A DNA stretch of 64,000 nucleotides from Neostapfia colusana (GCA_030760725.1 JASWHV010000009.1:92244780-92308779), one strand, 5' to 3'. Counted from the first letter of the stretch, positions 35,385 to 47,830 are shown. Notes: a model not told the origin generated them from the sequence alone. Numbers and translations: made by a program.

Positions 35385-35490
35385 TTCTATTTAGGGGTAT
35401 AACTTGCTGTTAACCCGTGATTCTAATATCAATCTAAGGTTTCTATCTAGGCGTGTAACCTACTGTCAACCCGTGGCTCTGATACCAATC
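35385..35490 (-). repeat. Tandemly duplicated primer-binding segment of F
   Basis: A 50-bp segment at 35441-35490 next to the 5' LTR is repeated at 35385-35434 with about ten differences, nearly all transitions. Both copies include the primer site; the inner one is degenerate. Confidence 0.82.
35473..35487 (-). promoter_or_regulatory. tRNA-Met primer-binding site of element F
   Basis: Minus strand TGGTATCAGAGCCAC, three bases from the 5' LTR. Confidence 0.92.
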
Positions 35491-37671
35491 TGTGACGCCC
35501 CCAATTCTGTGGAAAACCACGGAACCGAGAACTAATGCATATGTGTGCCCAGGATGTTCGTCACACATACACATACGTTCCACAAACTGAATTCAGATTA
35601 TATATTACCACGAATAACAGAGTTTATTACAATCACCTCATGAGTCTTGGACTCATGCTCACAGCGGAAGTCTTTATTTCTACGCAGCGGAAATCTTTAT
35701 CTAAATGCGGAAGCAAAAACTAATGCGGAAGCAAAACTAAGCAGAAGTGGCTCCATCTCTATTCCCTCCACAGGCAAGGTTGAGAACAGATCACACGCCA
35801 AAATGCTCTACTCGGTCTTCATAGTAGTCTTCTCTTGCTGTTGATGAAGAAATAATAATGCAAGTTTGAGTACAATGATGTACTCAGCAAGTGCGGGAAT
35901 AACACATGACATGCAGCTCATAAACAAGGTAGGTATAAAAGGCTTATTTGCAGAAAAGCAGATTTATAAAACCGTGATAAAACAGCAACTTAACTTTAGA
36001 TGAATGTAGTCCAAGCGTGTATGAAATTACCAACATACCTCCATCACTTCCCGTGTTCCATCCAAACATTAACCAATCCTTTACCCATACTCACGAATAC
36101 CTCCTCGTATTCGCTATCGTCTCACCTCATGAAACAATCTTGTCTCGCACCGAGACCAATCTCATATCATGACCCACCAGTCATGCAACCCTTTCATCAT
36201 CCAAACTTAACAATTTCCAAACCAAACCATAACCAAAAAACCATAACCAAGAACCTTCCCAATAACCACTCCAGTAACCATCCCATCTAATCATGGCAGT
36301 TTAGCCAGGTGCTCATGACCGTAAGCTCGGCTATCATGATAGTTTTAGACTCTGCAGAGTTTGCACCTCTTTACCCACAAGTTTGTGATTTTGTCACCCG
36401 TCGGCGACTGCAGAACCTCCATTATACCAGTACACAACCGTCGGTGCATGGTCAAGAGATCACAAAATAGCCTTTACAAAGGGGTTACTAGATGTATGGA
36501 CTCACTAAGGTTTCACTGGTAGGCTAGAATCTCCAATTCTCCCACCCACAGGCCCCCTCTTGTGCCATGCAGTTCCCAGGGCAGTCCTCACTCGACTCCC
36601 ATTCCCCGCGCCTTCCACAGTCCATAAGGTGGTGTTGAAGTCCTACCTCACGCTCTTCTTGACTTTGAGGTCCTCCTCAGACCACTCGGTTCTTCTCCGA
36701 TGATCTCCCTTGTTGAGCTTCGGCGATGTTTTGCTCGGCGAGTTAGGGCTAGAGCACTAAGTCGTCGGCTCAGGAGTTGAAAGAGAAGTTCGTGATTTCG
36801 GCCAGAGGTTTTAGGTTCTATTTATAATCGGGAAGAGAAGAGTCCTAATCTGATTTGATCCCGAATAAGAGTCTTACTCAGATTCTTGTTAGATCCTGAC
36901 GTCTTATCTTCGGTAACCATTGTGTATTTTAGATCGGTTTCTATTGCGTACTGGTGTCCTTACTCGTAACAGCTGCTTAAGAACTCGTTACCTCCGTGAT
37001 GATGAGCTCTGGAAGCTCCACGTGTCCTCCGGGCCTGGTATCTCCTCATCCGCAGAGACGAGCTCCGGTTGTGCCGCGTGTCAATCGATCAAGACCTCCC
37101 TCTTCTCCGGAGACGAGCTCCGCGCACGCCACGTGTGGGTGCCGGTCTTTCCGCTCTCCTTTCCTCAGGGACATGCCCCGAGGTCGACACGTGTTTAGCT
37201 GCGACGGATCTTCCGGTGATAAGCTCCGGTGGCGACACGTGTTCGATAGATCCGGACTTCTCTGAGATGAGCTCCGAGATTGACACGTATCCCCCGCGAC
37301 TGGTCCTCTTATTTCCGCGAGGACTAGCTCCGTGGATGACACGTGTCCTATGAAAAATGCCTTTGCTTCTTCCGCAGAGGCTATCTCCGCGGGTAGCACG
37401 TGTCCCACAGGGTCGTACCTTCTTTTCAATTGCGGAGGTGACCCTCAAGCCTGCCACATAGCTAGTTTAACGGAGGACCTCTCCCAAATGTCTCGGGGAT
37501 GAGCTCCGAACACGCCACGTGGTCTGCTGGCCGTGGAAGTTGCCTTCGGTGCTCTCGGAGAGCATTATTGGCTATCTTTTTTATACTTGTCTCTGTTCCT
37601 TCTTTTCTTAAAATGTTTTTCTTCTTCATAAAACATGAACATATGCTGACACCCGAGATGAGGGTGTCACA
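35491..37671 (-). repeat. 5' LTR of element F (internally deleted)
   Basis: 2181 bp, same ends as the other LTR. Carries the same G-box array at an offset of exactly 7108 bases (37019 to 37521) and TATA at 36819-36826. It lacks the equivalent of 28703-29519, with TAA shared at both break points, and has 23 extra bases near 35668-35690. Confidence 0.92.
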
Positions 37672-37731
37672 GAAAGCGAGGAATATCTACGAACGAATTA
37701 TCCGGACTTGCTATCATCATATACCCGGTAA
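37672..37731 (+). pseudogene. C-terminal end of E gag-pol after F
   Basis: Begins with the duplicated GAAAG; the chromodomain tail continues in the E frame and ends with TAA at 37729-37731. The same tail ending (LRTNYP) is seen in elements A and D. Confidence 0.88.
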
Positions 37732-37757
37732 AGTTTCCCAACATTGCTTTCCCTTTG

Positions 37758-37776
37758 GAATCTCAGGACGAGATTC
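37758..37776 (+). other. Stem-loop beside the purine tract, element E
   Basis: GAATCTC, loop AGGAC, GAGATTC; seven perfect pairs, four bases from the start of the purine tract. Confidence 0.68.
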
Positions 37777-37780
37777 TTTT

Positions 37781-37794
37781 TAAGGGGGGAGGGA
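37781..37794 (+). promoter_or_regulatory. Polypurine tract of element E
   Basis: TAAGGGGGGAGGGA immediately before the 3' LTR. Confidence 0.9.
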
Positions 37795-40700
37795 TGTAAA
37801 ATCCCAAAAAGTGGTAGCAAGAAAATTCTGCTCATATACACTTATGAAAAATGAGGGGAATTAAAACTTTAAATTATAAGGAGTTGAGTTCAAAGTGAGG
37901 GTTTAGACTTCCCAAAACTTCCAAACATGGAGATCTAAATTCATAACTTGGATCTTCATAGTCCAAATATTCACCCTTCCAAATTTCATCTCATTTGGAG
38001 GAGTTTCAATATTTGTTTGGGATTAAAAGAGGAAGCCTTCTAGTCTGAATTTCAAATTCAGTTTCAAATTCCAATTCCCTCAATTTGCAAATTTGGTTCC
38101 ACAAGTGTGTTCCTCACATTTGAATTAGCATCCATGCCAAAAATCAGAAATTTGGGCCTGGTTTGCCATATTTTTTAGGCAATACAAAGTGGAGAATTCA
38201 AACTCCTTTTCAAATTCAAATGATCAAACCCCATTCAAATTCTACACCAGAATTCAAACCATTTGAATTCTGCAAATTCAAACCATGACTTTGGGAGGAA
38301 GCAAAGGATTTAATTTGGAGAAAAATATCAGAGCTATTAGGTGAGGTGGTACCCACATGGCAGTGACACATGAAATAACAGGGGCAATTTGCTTCTGTTC
38401 GAGTCCTTCTCGAGCTGCCACCGTGCTGTATTTTCTCTCCACCGAGCTGCTTGGAAAACTTGCACCCGAAGTAGTAATTGCTGGCGTGGATTGCTACATG
38501 GTAAAGATCAGCAGCTGCCTAACTCAACCGTGGTTCTTCCTCTTCCTTGCACCAGCAAATCCCTGACTATCGCTCCCTCTCAGCGCTCACGAGCAACACA
38601 CCTCGTGGCCACCCCGTGTGTCTCTGCTCCTCATCCCGATCAGCCTACAGCCACTGTGGCGCCCAGCTGAGCCGACTAGGAGGTGCGCCTGCCTCCACTG
38701 GACGTCATCCACCTATCCTCAGCTCGTCCCGGACCTCCCCTCGCTGTGCCCGAGCCGTTCTTCGCCGGAAGAAAGCAGAGCACCGTCGCCCTCACTGCTC
38801 CTCAAGTTCCAGCCGCTCCAACGCCTCTACTGCACGACCAGCACCTTCCTAAGGTGCGCCAAGGTGTGTAGATCATGCTACCGCAGCCCCCTTGCCCTTC
38901 CCCATCACTGTCTCGCCGGAATTTAGGTTTTGGCGCCGGTACACATGAAGAATCGACCCACACCAAAACTGGAAATTCGTCCAACGTGGTTGATCATCGG
39001 TTCTAGAATTCAAGCCACAGAAACTAGTGACCCTAGCGCCCTCCCACGCCAAAGCACACATCAAACCGTCCACCACAGGCCCTGGGCGACGAGAAATCGC
39101 CGGCGGCGGCAAAAACGGGTCGGTCCTCCGGTGAACCCTATGTTCCGGCCATTTGCTGCAAGGTTTAGCCTGTGTTCCATGTTCCCCGATCATTGGTGAT
39201 GCTTTAGGGCAAGGTAGCTCGCCGGGAGAAGCTCCGGACGCACCAGAACGCGTTGATGCCGAGCTCCCGAGCCGCCCCACCGGTGCCGGCCTGTTTTCGG
39301 CCGTTTTCATGCGTGGAAACCATGCCCGGCAGCTGCGCCATGTTCCCAGGAGCATGTAAGGCGAAAACGGAGCTAATTTGGTGGAGAAATGAGGGAGAAC
39401 GAGCCATGCCACGATTTGAACTTGTGTGAACGCGCGTCTCTGGCGGCAGGTTGAAGAAGGACCTGACAGTGGGCCCCCCTGTTAAGTCTCTGTGTAGGTT
39501 TCAAACAGAGAGCTAGTCAAGTTTCAAAAATCTATAACTTTGTGTAGACAGATCCAAAAAGGGTGAGACAAATTTTGTCTGAATCCTTAGGAGGCGTACT
39601 TTACAGAGGAACAATTTGCATGCTATGAAAATTCCCAGGAATTTCTGTAGAATTGTTTTTAGTAAATCTTTAGGGATTTATTACAGGAGCAATTCTTTAT
39701 GAAATATTCCCAAATTTGGGCAGCTAGTCCTGTTCATAGTGTCTGACCTCCAGTAAAAATATTAGGATTTTTGGAGGTTATTTGGAGGGCTTAATCAATA
39801 GGTTATCTCAGGATTAAATAAATTAGCTAAAAATCATGGAATTGATTTCCAGAAAATGGTTCAACCTTCATACCTCCATAAGTTTCTGTAGGGATGTCCA
39901 AAATTTGTGAAACAAATTTTGTTGGGTTTATCTCAGTCAGTACTTTGCAGAAATGCAAAGAAATTGATCTGAAGATCTCTGGATATTCTCCAAGATTCAT
40001 CAAAGTTAAATTTTTGGGAATTTAGTCCAGAATAATCTCTGTTATGGAATTTCTTCGAATTTGGCCAGGAAGTTCCTCATGACATTACTGATCTCCAGTA
40101 AAAATTTGAGCTTCATTGGAGTTCATTTGCTAGGTCAAATTACCTTCCAAAATTCAGCCTTTATTTGGAAAATTCAAATTTAAACAGAAACTTTTCAGAA
40201 CTCCTGTCCAACTTCAAAAATTCATATCTCTCTGATGGTAGCTCCAAAAATGGTGAAACAAATTTTGTTAGAACCATGGAGACTTATCCTAATCAGAGCT
40301 TCCATTACTAGCTATGTCAAAGCTCCTAAATTGGGCTCAAAATTCAGAGAAGCATTGTACTTGTAGAAATTTTAAAGACCACAATGTACAATGACATGTC
40401 TCCAAATTTGGCTCAAATCATCCTTAGAGAGTTTATTATCCTCTGTAAAAATCCCAAAGCCAATTAAGGAATCTAAATAGCAGTAGCTATAAATAGAAGT
40501 CCAATTCTTATCATTCCTTCATACTTATACATATATTTTGTTACATTTCATAATAGTGACCAAAGTTGAGGACGCACCGGAGCCCTTGGACGTCCTCCCA
40601 CCAGAAGCTGACTTCCCATTTAACTCGCAACCAGACAAGCCCCGGTTTGCACTTAAGTACCCTTCATAAAATTCTTTATTTGTATCACTTATGTCTAGGG

Positions 40701-42071
40701 TGAATGTTTGCATTAGAGTTATGGTGTTTGAAACCCCACTTGCATAACCTTTTAAATCCTATGAAGGGTTGGGTAGCTTACAGAGCCGACGAGTAGACAA
40801 GGCCCCGCTAATATGCTTAGGACCTCGGTAGAAGTCGAGTAGTTGGAATCTACTCGCGAGGTAAGGTTTATCACCCGGTTTGGTCAGAATAGAGAATGGC
40901 TTAAGAGTGGTGAAAATGAGACCCAGCAGGGGGGATAGGAAGCAGTGAGCGGAGGTCTCACTTGCGTAGCCCTGTTGGTGTCGATTGAGGACCGAGTCAT
41001 GTGCGGGCCTGCTGAACAAGTATCGAACAGTACCGGATGGCATACTGACATAAGCAGGAAACCGATGTAAATGGTTAACCTGGGTGCCGAGGCTTACCCA
41101 ACCGTAAACAAGAGTGGGTTGAGGGTAGCAAGGTGTAAATCTGCCAGTGGGCACAGTCATGCTCCACGCGGGGACCTCCTACCCGTTACGGATGGACCTG
41201 TTCGGCATTTAGATTGCCTTTGAAAGGTGGTTGCATACAACAGAGTAGGAAGGGGTGTGGAATGACGCTTCTGAAAGTGGGTGTATGCAACGTGTTGTCC
41301 TGGTGTCTCCTGATTGCAATCACCGTCCCTCGCGGTTATTTGAGTACCGCTTGTTCACTGTTTCGTGACGTAGTAATAAGTAAAGTAAGCCAGTTGAATG
41401 ATAATATGCTGTGATGATAGAGTAATGTTTTGGAAACCATGTTTGCTGTAGATGTAGAGCTAATTAAGTTTACTTTCCGCTTTGGGCATCACCACATCGG
41501 AGGAAAGCGTTTCTTGTTTGATTGTGGACTTCCGATGTGAGGGCTGCCTAAGGCACATGAATTTGCTGCTATAAAACTGAAAGTAAGGATCAACTTATAG
41601 GCGTGTCTTTGTCGCAAATTCCTTTTCCTATCATACACCTCCCTGCATGTAGAGTTCCATTCCTAGGTCAGACGGTTAAGCCTTGCTGAGCCATCATGCT
41701 CACGGTTGCAATATTTGAGATGTATGAAGGTGAGAGCTATGAGGAGGGTTTCGAGGATGAGGCGATGCCCCTGTCAGGGTACACAGCCGAGATGTAGCCC
41801 TGCACGCCGCCGTGATCTCTGGTTTCATGCTGCTAGCGTGTAGCGTCCCCGGGCTGGATGGCTGCACTTTTGCATAGTTAGGATGAGAGGCTACTAATGT
41901 ACATTACTTCCGCTGTATAGTTATATCTTGTAAAAGACTTCCGCTGTTTTATATCAAATAAAAGTTTGTATGTTGTTCTTTAAATCTTTTCGTGTGTGCT
42001 GTTGGGTGCCGCATCGCACAGCACCACCCTATGCGATCCTGGAGTGGGTGAACCACGGGGTGGTCCCCACA
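37795..42071 (+). repeat. 3' LTR of element E
   Basis: 4277 bp, the same length as the 5' LTR, with TATA at 40488-40495, HP1 at 41493-41539, HP2 at 41687-41702 and AATAAA at 41957-41962. Followed by the duplicated ATTAT. Confidence 0.93.
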
Positions 42072-42076
42072 ATTAT
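42072..42076. repeat. Target-site duplication ATTAT, right of element E
   Basis: Second copy; the B integrase resumes directly after it. Confidence 0.95.
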
Positions 42077-43003
42077 CGGGCAAAGCAATATGCAGAGTTA
42101 TACATCTCAAGAATTATATGCTCACATGGTGTTCCGAAGACTATCGTTTCAGATTGAAGTGCGCTGTTCGTTGCTCGGTTTTGGAAGCAGCTGCACGCCT
42201 TGTTGGGCACCAGCCTGATTAGGAGCTCTGCATATCACCCTCAAACCGATGGACAAACTGAGAGGGTGAACCAAGTATTAGAAGACATGTTGAGAGCGTG
42301 TGCCATTCACCACGGTAAGAATTGGAATGATCACTTACCGTTGGCGGAGTTTTCATACAACAACAGGTATCAAGCAAGTATAAAAATGGCACCATATGAA
42401 GCTCTCTACGGCCAGAAGTGTCGCACAACGCTGAATTGGTGTGAGTCCGGCGAAAGAGTTCTGTTTGGGGTTGATCTTGTCAACAAAGCCAAAGACCGAG
42501 TTCGGCTGATACGAGAAAATTTGAAGGCTGCACAATCCTGACAGAAGAACTACGCTGATCAAAGGTGTAGGTCGTCGCATTTTGACGTCGGAGAGCACGT
42601 TTATCTTCGCGTGTCTCCGATGAAGGGAATTCACCGGTTCAGTGTAAAGGGGAAAGTCGCTCCTCGCTTTATAGGTCCTTTTGCTACCACGGAGAAGTGC
42701 AGACCCTTAGCCTACGGGCTGGAACTACCGGCAAGTCTTGTGGGTGTCCATGATGTGTTTCATGTGTCACAGCTGTGGAAGTGCCGCAAATTCACCGCTG
42801 CTGTACGCACCGGTTCAGATTATGGACGAAAAGACCCAGATAACCCGGACCGGACGATAAAGTTTTCCAAGGTGCGATGGAGTAATCATACCGCGGAAGA
42901 GGCAACGTGGGAAAGTGAAGATTACCTCCGCACCAACTATTCGGAACCTTTATATTTTTGTATAGTTTGTAATTACCTCTCCCGTCTCGTTCTTCTTTTG
43001 TAA
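42077..43003 (+). pseudogene. Gypsy gag-pol of element B, decayed, last part
   Basis: Continues the B integrase core (AYHPQTDGQTERVNQ, EFSYNNRYQAS), then VKGKVAPRFIGPF and a damaged chromodomain tail. TGA at 42155-42157 and 42539-42541; the latter is shared with element A. A 47-bp loss near 42810, between two ACCG copies that persist in A, shifts the frame within the chromodomain. Confidence 0.9.
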
Positions 43004-43018
43004 TCTCGGGATGAGATT
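43002..43018 (+). other. Stem-loop beside the purine tract, element B
   Basis: AATCTCG, loop GGA, TGAGATT; seven pairs with one G-T wobble. The purine tract TTTAAGGGGGGGA follows at 43021-43033. Confidence 0.65.
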
Positions 43019-43033
43019 ATTTTAAGGGGGGGA

Positions 43034-45720
43034 TGTAAAAGTCCCAAAATGTATATGAATAAAACCAAGGTTTGAATTCATATGTGTGGCAAATTCGTGA
43101 AAAATGGGAATTTCTAAAAAATTTCTTCATGCAAAGTGCTACATGGATGATCATCCAAAATGAGGCTCACATTTTTATTTGAAGGTGTTGAACCAATAAG
43201 GGTTTAAATACCCCTTTGCATGAAGGATTAAAAATCAGATTTCAAATTCAAAGTTCTCACAAATTGCGGCAAAAAACTTTGAATACTCATGCAGCCTTAG
43301 CTTTGGAATTTGAGGCAATTTAGTGTGGCAAACTTTTCATTTTTAGGGTGGGCTCAAAAAGGAATTAAATGGAAGCATTTTGAATTTCCAACCAAATTCA
43401 AATTTGCTATGCAAATTCAAACTGAAATTGGCGAATTCAAATTCTAGCCCACCTTTCAAACTCAGAATTTTGGAATTTAAGAGGATTAACTTGAGGAGAT
43501 CTTTTGGGGAGGAAAGTGTAGTGGACCCCACATGTCATTGTGATACAAAGGTGTGACTTGCACCCAAAGGAACCGAGTCCTTCTCTGTTATCCACTCAGG
43601 CAGACGAGCTGCAACCGTGTGCCACCGAGGGCGCTGCCTCCACCTCCTTCTCTCCTCCCACGCTCTGGTGACCAGGGGGGCTGTTTCGCTCATCCCTCGG
43701 CGTGATCCTCTCTTCTCAGACCGAGCAAACGTCATTTGCTTTCTTCTCCTCGCGAGCAAACCCCGGACCGAGCCCCTCACACCGCCGCTGCCTCGGCTTG
43801 ATCGAGAACCGGCAGAAAACGCTCGCACCCATTGCCTCCGAGCTGCAAAACAGCACGGCGCACCCGTTGCTCACCTCCCCGACCCAGAAGCTAGCGAGCT
43901 CCGGCCTCCTTTCCCCGTGAACAACCTCACCCGCCGCAACCTAACTTAAAACGACGACCGGGCGCACGTGGACAGCACTCCACAGAAGCTTTCACACCCG
44001 ATCAAGCATGGCCACAGGAGCGCGCTACTGTGCTGCTGCTCTCCTCCAAATCTTGGAGCAAACCATGGATCATCACCGGCTAATTTGAAGATTTTGTTCC
44101 GGCGGATTCAAACCGAGCGTCCGGTACTTACAGCCGAAATTCTCACTCTCTAATCCTCCATAGCTTTTCAAATCTTGCACACACGGGCCGGACTAGCCGG
44201 TGATCATTTTTCTTTTGGCAACCCTAGCATGAAACCCACTCGGGGCGGCCTGTTCCGAGCTATACCGAACATGTTCATGGAGGAACTAATCGGGCGCACG
44301 GTAACAACCAATTTGCGGCCGTTCCCGAGCCATTTGGAGGCCATGCCGAGCTTTGTGATCACCCACTGGTGCTGTAGAGCATTTTGGTCGCTTGTTTGGT
44401 GGGCTAGGTCGGCCAGCCGACGGCGCCGAGGAGCACCCGAGGCCGCCGCAGGTCGCCGACCATTTTCTGATCACTGGCAGCTCGAGCTAGCGCCACCATC
44501 ATGTTCCTCGACGTCCAAAACACCCTAGCGGTGAACATCGGGTCGGGCGGCGGCCAGGAACTCCGGTCCGGCGAGTAGCCGGTTCCTCCGGCGAGGGGGA
44601 GCGCGCGGGCGCGAGAGAGATGGCGGGAGGAAGAAGAAAGTGTGGGTCCCGGCTGTCAGTGACTGGAAAAATTTAAACTGTGGTCGGCTGTGGCTCGGGG
44701 ATCTCCTGTATCTGCGCGCCAAAACGCCGTGACGAGGTGTGGCTTCAATTCCAGTGGCTGGATTTTAAATAGTGGGCCCAGTCGAATTTCAATAGGAAAA
44801 CTAATTCCAGAGATTGTTCCAACTTTGGAAAATCATATCTCTATGTAGAAACCTCCAATTTGAGTGATTCCAATTGGGTTGGATTCATTTTGCAAAGATC
44901 TATCCAAATATGAACTCCAATTTGTATGAAAGTCAATTTAAATTCTGGAAAATTCCTTGAAGGCTTTGTGAAAAAGAATTATTGAGGGAGTTTGGTTCAT
45001 CCAAAAATCCTAAAATCTTGCCAGAATATTCTATATGATATTTTTGACCTTCTAGCAAATTTTCAGCTCATTTGAAGATCATTTGAGTAGGAATTTGCTA
45101 AATACAAATTGCTGTGCTCATAAGGGTCCAGAAACATTTTCAGAAAATGTTGCCCACTTGTAAAATCTATTCTAGGCAATTCATAGCTCCACAAATCATA
45201 GGAAAATTGAGGCAAGCTCTCTGAGACATACTTGAAATTGTAGTTCACTAAATTGGGCATGAAAATGCACCTTACTTCGGAATTAATTATTTTGAATAGA
45301 AATGCTTAAAGAATTGTTCTGGAGGAACTACTCAAGTAAAAGGTCTGAATTTTGGACCAAATTACTTTCATGTGACCAGGAACTCACACGTAAATTATCA
45401 ACTCAAGTTGAGCGTTAGAACTCCCTGTTCTTGTTCTCCATACTTATGTATATGGGAAATACATAAGAGACATTGTAGGAATTATGGAGAACACAATTTG
45501 ACTCCACATTATCTGCAATTTGGCAAGCTAAATCTCTAGGTAGTATAGAACATGCTGTAAAAGTTTTGAAGCAATTTGAGTTAAATTCAATTCTTTTCAG
45601 TCCACCACTTATGTTCGTTAGGAAGGTTAGTTAGTGTATAGCTAAAACACTAAGACCAATTTAGTTCAATCATAATTCTTTGCACAACAGAGGCAAACTA
45701 AGCCATTCTTTGCATTTCCA
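43034..45720 (+). mobile_element. 3' LTR of element B, truncated
   Basis: TGTAAAAGTCCC start; aligns with 5351-8054 of the shared A/B LTR and then stops abruptly at GCATTTCCA, where Copia sequence begins. About 1.6 kb of the LTR, including the expected promoter and the end, is missing. Confidence 0.9.
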
Positions 45721-47830
45721 CATCGGAGTAAATGCTATACTCTCAACAAGAAGCCTAGGACTTGGAAGTTAGCTTCAAAATCCGATGAAGGTTTCTTACT
45801 TGGTTATGACTCAAACACCTACGCTTATCGTGTCTTCAACAAAACCTTCGGTTGTGTTGAAATTGCACGTGACGTGGTGTTTGATGAAACTAATGGCTCC
45901 CAAGTGGAGCAAGTTGATCAATGTGTGCTAGATGAAGAAGAAGCACCATGTGTAGCACTAAGAATAATGGGTCTTGGAAATGTACGTCCTCAAGAAGATG
46001 TAGGCCAAGATGCTCCAAGTTCATCAGAATCGGCGCCTCTCACACAAGATCAAACTCAAGAACCCCAAGATCAAGACGGTCAAGTTCAAGAAGGAGAAGA
46101 TCAAGACCATGACATTAATCAAGGGGGAGACGACGAAGAAGAAGAAGACCACTCAAGAACTCAAGTGCCTCACCCAAGGGTTCATCAAAGCATTCAATGG
46201 GATCACCCCGTTGACAACATCCTTGGAGATATTACAAAAGGGGTAACAACACGATCTTGAATGGTTAACTTTTGTGCGTATTACTCTTTTGTGTCCTCCT
46301 TGAACCATTTAGAGTGGAAGAAGCACTCAAGGATCCGGATTGGGTGGTGGCCATGCAAGAAGAGTCGAACAACTTCATAAGAAACCAAGTGTGGGAGTTG
46401 GTGAAGAGACGAAACGCAAATGTGGTAGGCACCAAGTAGGTGTTCCGCAACAAGCAAGACGAAAACGGAGTGGTGACAAGGAACAAGGCACAACTTGTGG
46501 CAGAGGGATATGCTCAAGTCGAAGGTTTGGAATTCGATGAAACCTTTGCTCTCATAGCTAGGCTTTAGTCAATTCGTATTCTATTGGCCTATGCTACTCA
46601 CCATGATTTCAAGCTTTATCAAATGGATGTGAAAAGTGCCTTCCTCAACGGTCCAATCAAGGAGGAGGTGTACGTGGAGCATCCACCCGCGTTTGAAGAT
46701 CAAGAATATCCTAATCATGTGTTTAAATTGCATAAAGCTCTCTATGGAGCCTAGGAAGGCAGCGCGCTTGGGATGCGGAGGAGCCTCAAACAAGCTCCTA
46801 GAGCTTGGTATGAGTGTCTTAGAGACTTTCTTATTGACAATGGTTTTAGGATAGGCAAAGTGGATTACACTCTTTTAAAAAAATGTAGATGATGATCTCT
46901 TTGTGTGCTAAATATATGTCGACGACATTATATTTGGCTCAACTAACAAATCTTTTTGTAATGAGTTTAGTAAGATGATGACAGATAGATTTGAGATGTC
47001 CATGATGGGGGAGTTGAAGGTCTTCCTAGGATTTCAAGTCAAGCAACTCAAGGAAGGCATGTTCATTGGTCAAATGAAGTACACACAAGACATTCTTAAG
47101 AAGTTTGACGTGGACAAGGCCAAACCCATCAAGACAGCAATGGCAACGAACGGGCACTTTGACCTTAATGAAGATGGACCAAGCGTGGATCAAAAGGTAT
47201 ATCGCTCTATGATTGGTTCGTTGCTTTATCTTTGTGCATCTAGGCCCGATATCATGCTTAGTGTATGCTTGTGTGCAAGGTTTCAAGCCACTCCTAAAGA
47301 ATGTCACTTAATTGCCGTTAAAAGAATCTTAAGATATTTAGTTCACACAACAAACCTAGGGTTGTGGTATCCAAAGGGGTCTATGTTTAATCTCATCGGT
47401 TATTCCGATGCGGATTATGCCGGATGTAAAGTAGATAGAAAAAGCACCTATAGGACTTGCCAATTCTTGGGTAGGTCCCTAGTATCAGGGTCATCCAAGA
47501 AACAAAATTCTATTGCTCTTTCCACAGCCGAAGCGGAGTATGTTGCAGCCGGAAGTTGTTGTGCTCAACTTATTTGGATGCGACAAACTATAAGGGATTA
47601 TGGTTACAATATGAACCACATTCCACTCCTATGCGATAATGAGAGTGCCATTAAGATTGCCCGTAACCCCGTTGAACACTCTAGGACCAAACACATAGAC
47701 ATCCGGCACCACTTTTTGAGAGACCATTCTATAAAGTGGGACATAGGTATCTCACATGTTAGAACCGAAAAATAACTAGCCAATATTTTCACCAAGCCAC
47801 TAGATGAAAAACAATTTTGTGAACTTTGAA
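45721..47830 (+). pseudogene. Copia pol remnant (late integrase, RT, RNase H)
   Basis: Opens with the integrase C-terminal stretch (YTLNKKPRTWKLASKSDEGF), then an acidic linker, RT with FLNGPIKEEVYVE and the YVDD active site near 46917-46928, and RNase H with SDADYAGCKVDRKST and ALSTAEAEYVAA. Stops: TGA 46258, TAG near 46436 (Trp in relatives), TAG near 46567, TAA near 46913, TAA 47773, TGA near 47827. A 34-bp insertion with GGAGCCT at both ends (46746-46786) breaks the RT. The longest open stretch, 46975-47775, covers RT end and RNase H. Non-functional. Confidence 0.87.
46746..46786. repeat. 34-bp insertion flanked by GGAGCCT in Copia RT
   Basis: GGAGCCT at 46746-46752 and 46780-46786 bracket 27 bases that have no counterpart in the family between the LYG and KQAPRAWYE motifs. 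Confidence 0.7.

Larger units (their letters stand above)
27589..37671 (-). mobile_element. Element F, complete Gypsy retrotransposon, youngest in window
   Basis: 10,083 bp with TGTGACGCCCCC and GGTGTCACA ends and a 5-bp duplication. On the minus strand the order is 5' LTR (35491-37671), primer site, short leader, gag-pol, purine tract, 3' LTR (27589-30563). The LTRs are nearly identical where they align (about one difference per 70-100 bases by eye) but differ in length: the 5' LTR lacks 817 bp and has 23 extra bases. The chromodomain tail suggests a Tekay/Del-type chromovirus. Confidence 0.94.
17279..42071 (+). mobile_element. Element E, complete Gypsy retrotransposon (hosting F)
   Basis: Starts TGTAAAATCCC, ends CCCCACA, has a 5-bp duplication, two 4277-bp LTRs, a Met primer site and a purine tract. 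Total span is 24,793 bp, of which F plus one duplicated GAAAG account for 10,088, so E itself is about 14.7 kb. The chromodomain, PBS and long LTRs point to the Tekay/Del chromovirus group (inference). The two LTRs differ by roughly one base in 50-60 in stretches compared by eye, so E is considerably younger than its host B. Confidence 0.94.

Noticed and set aside
45063..45600. Possible host gene fragment in AT-rich sequence before the Copia remnant
   Set aside because: Aligns base for base with 7380-7930 of the A/B LTR, so it is LTR.
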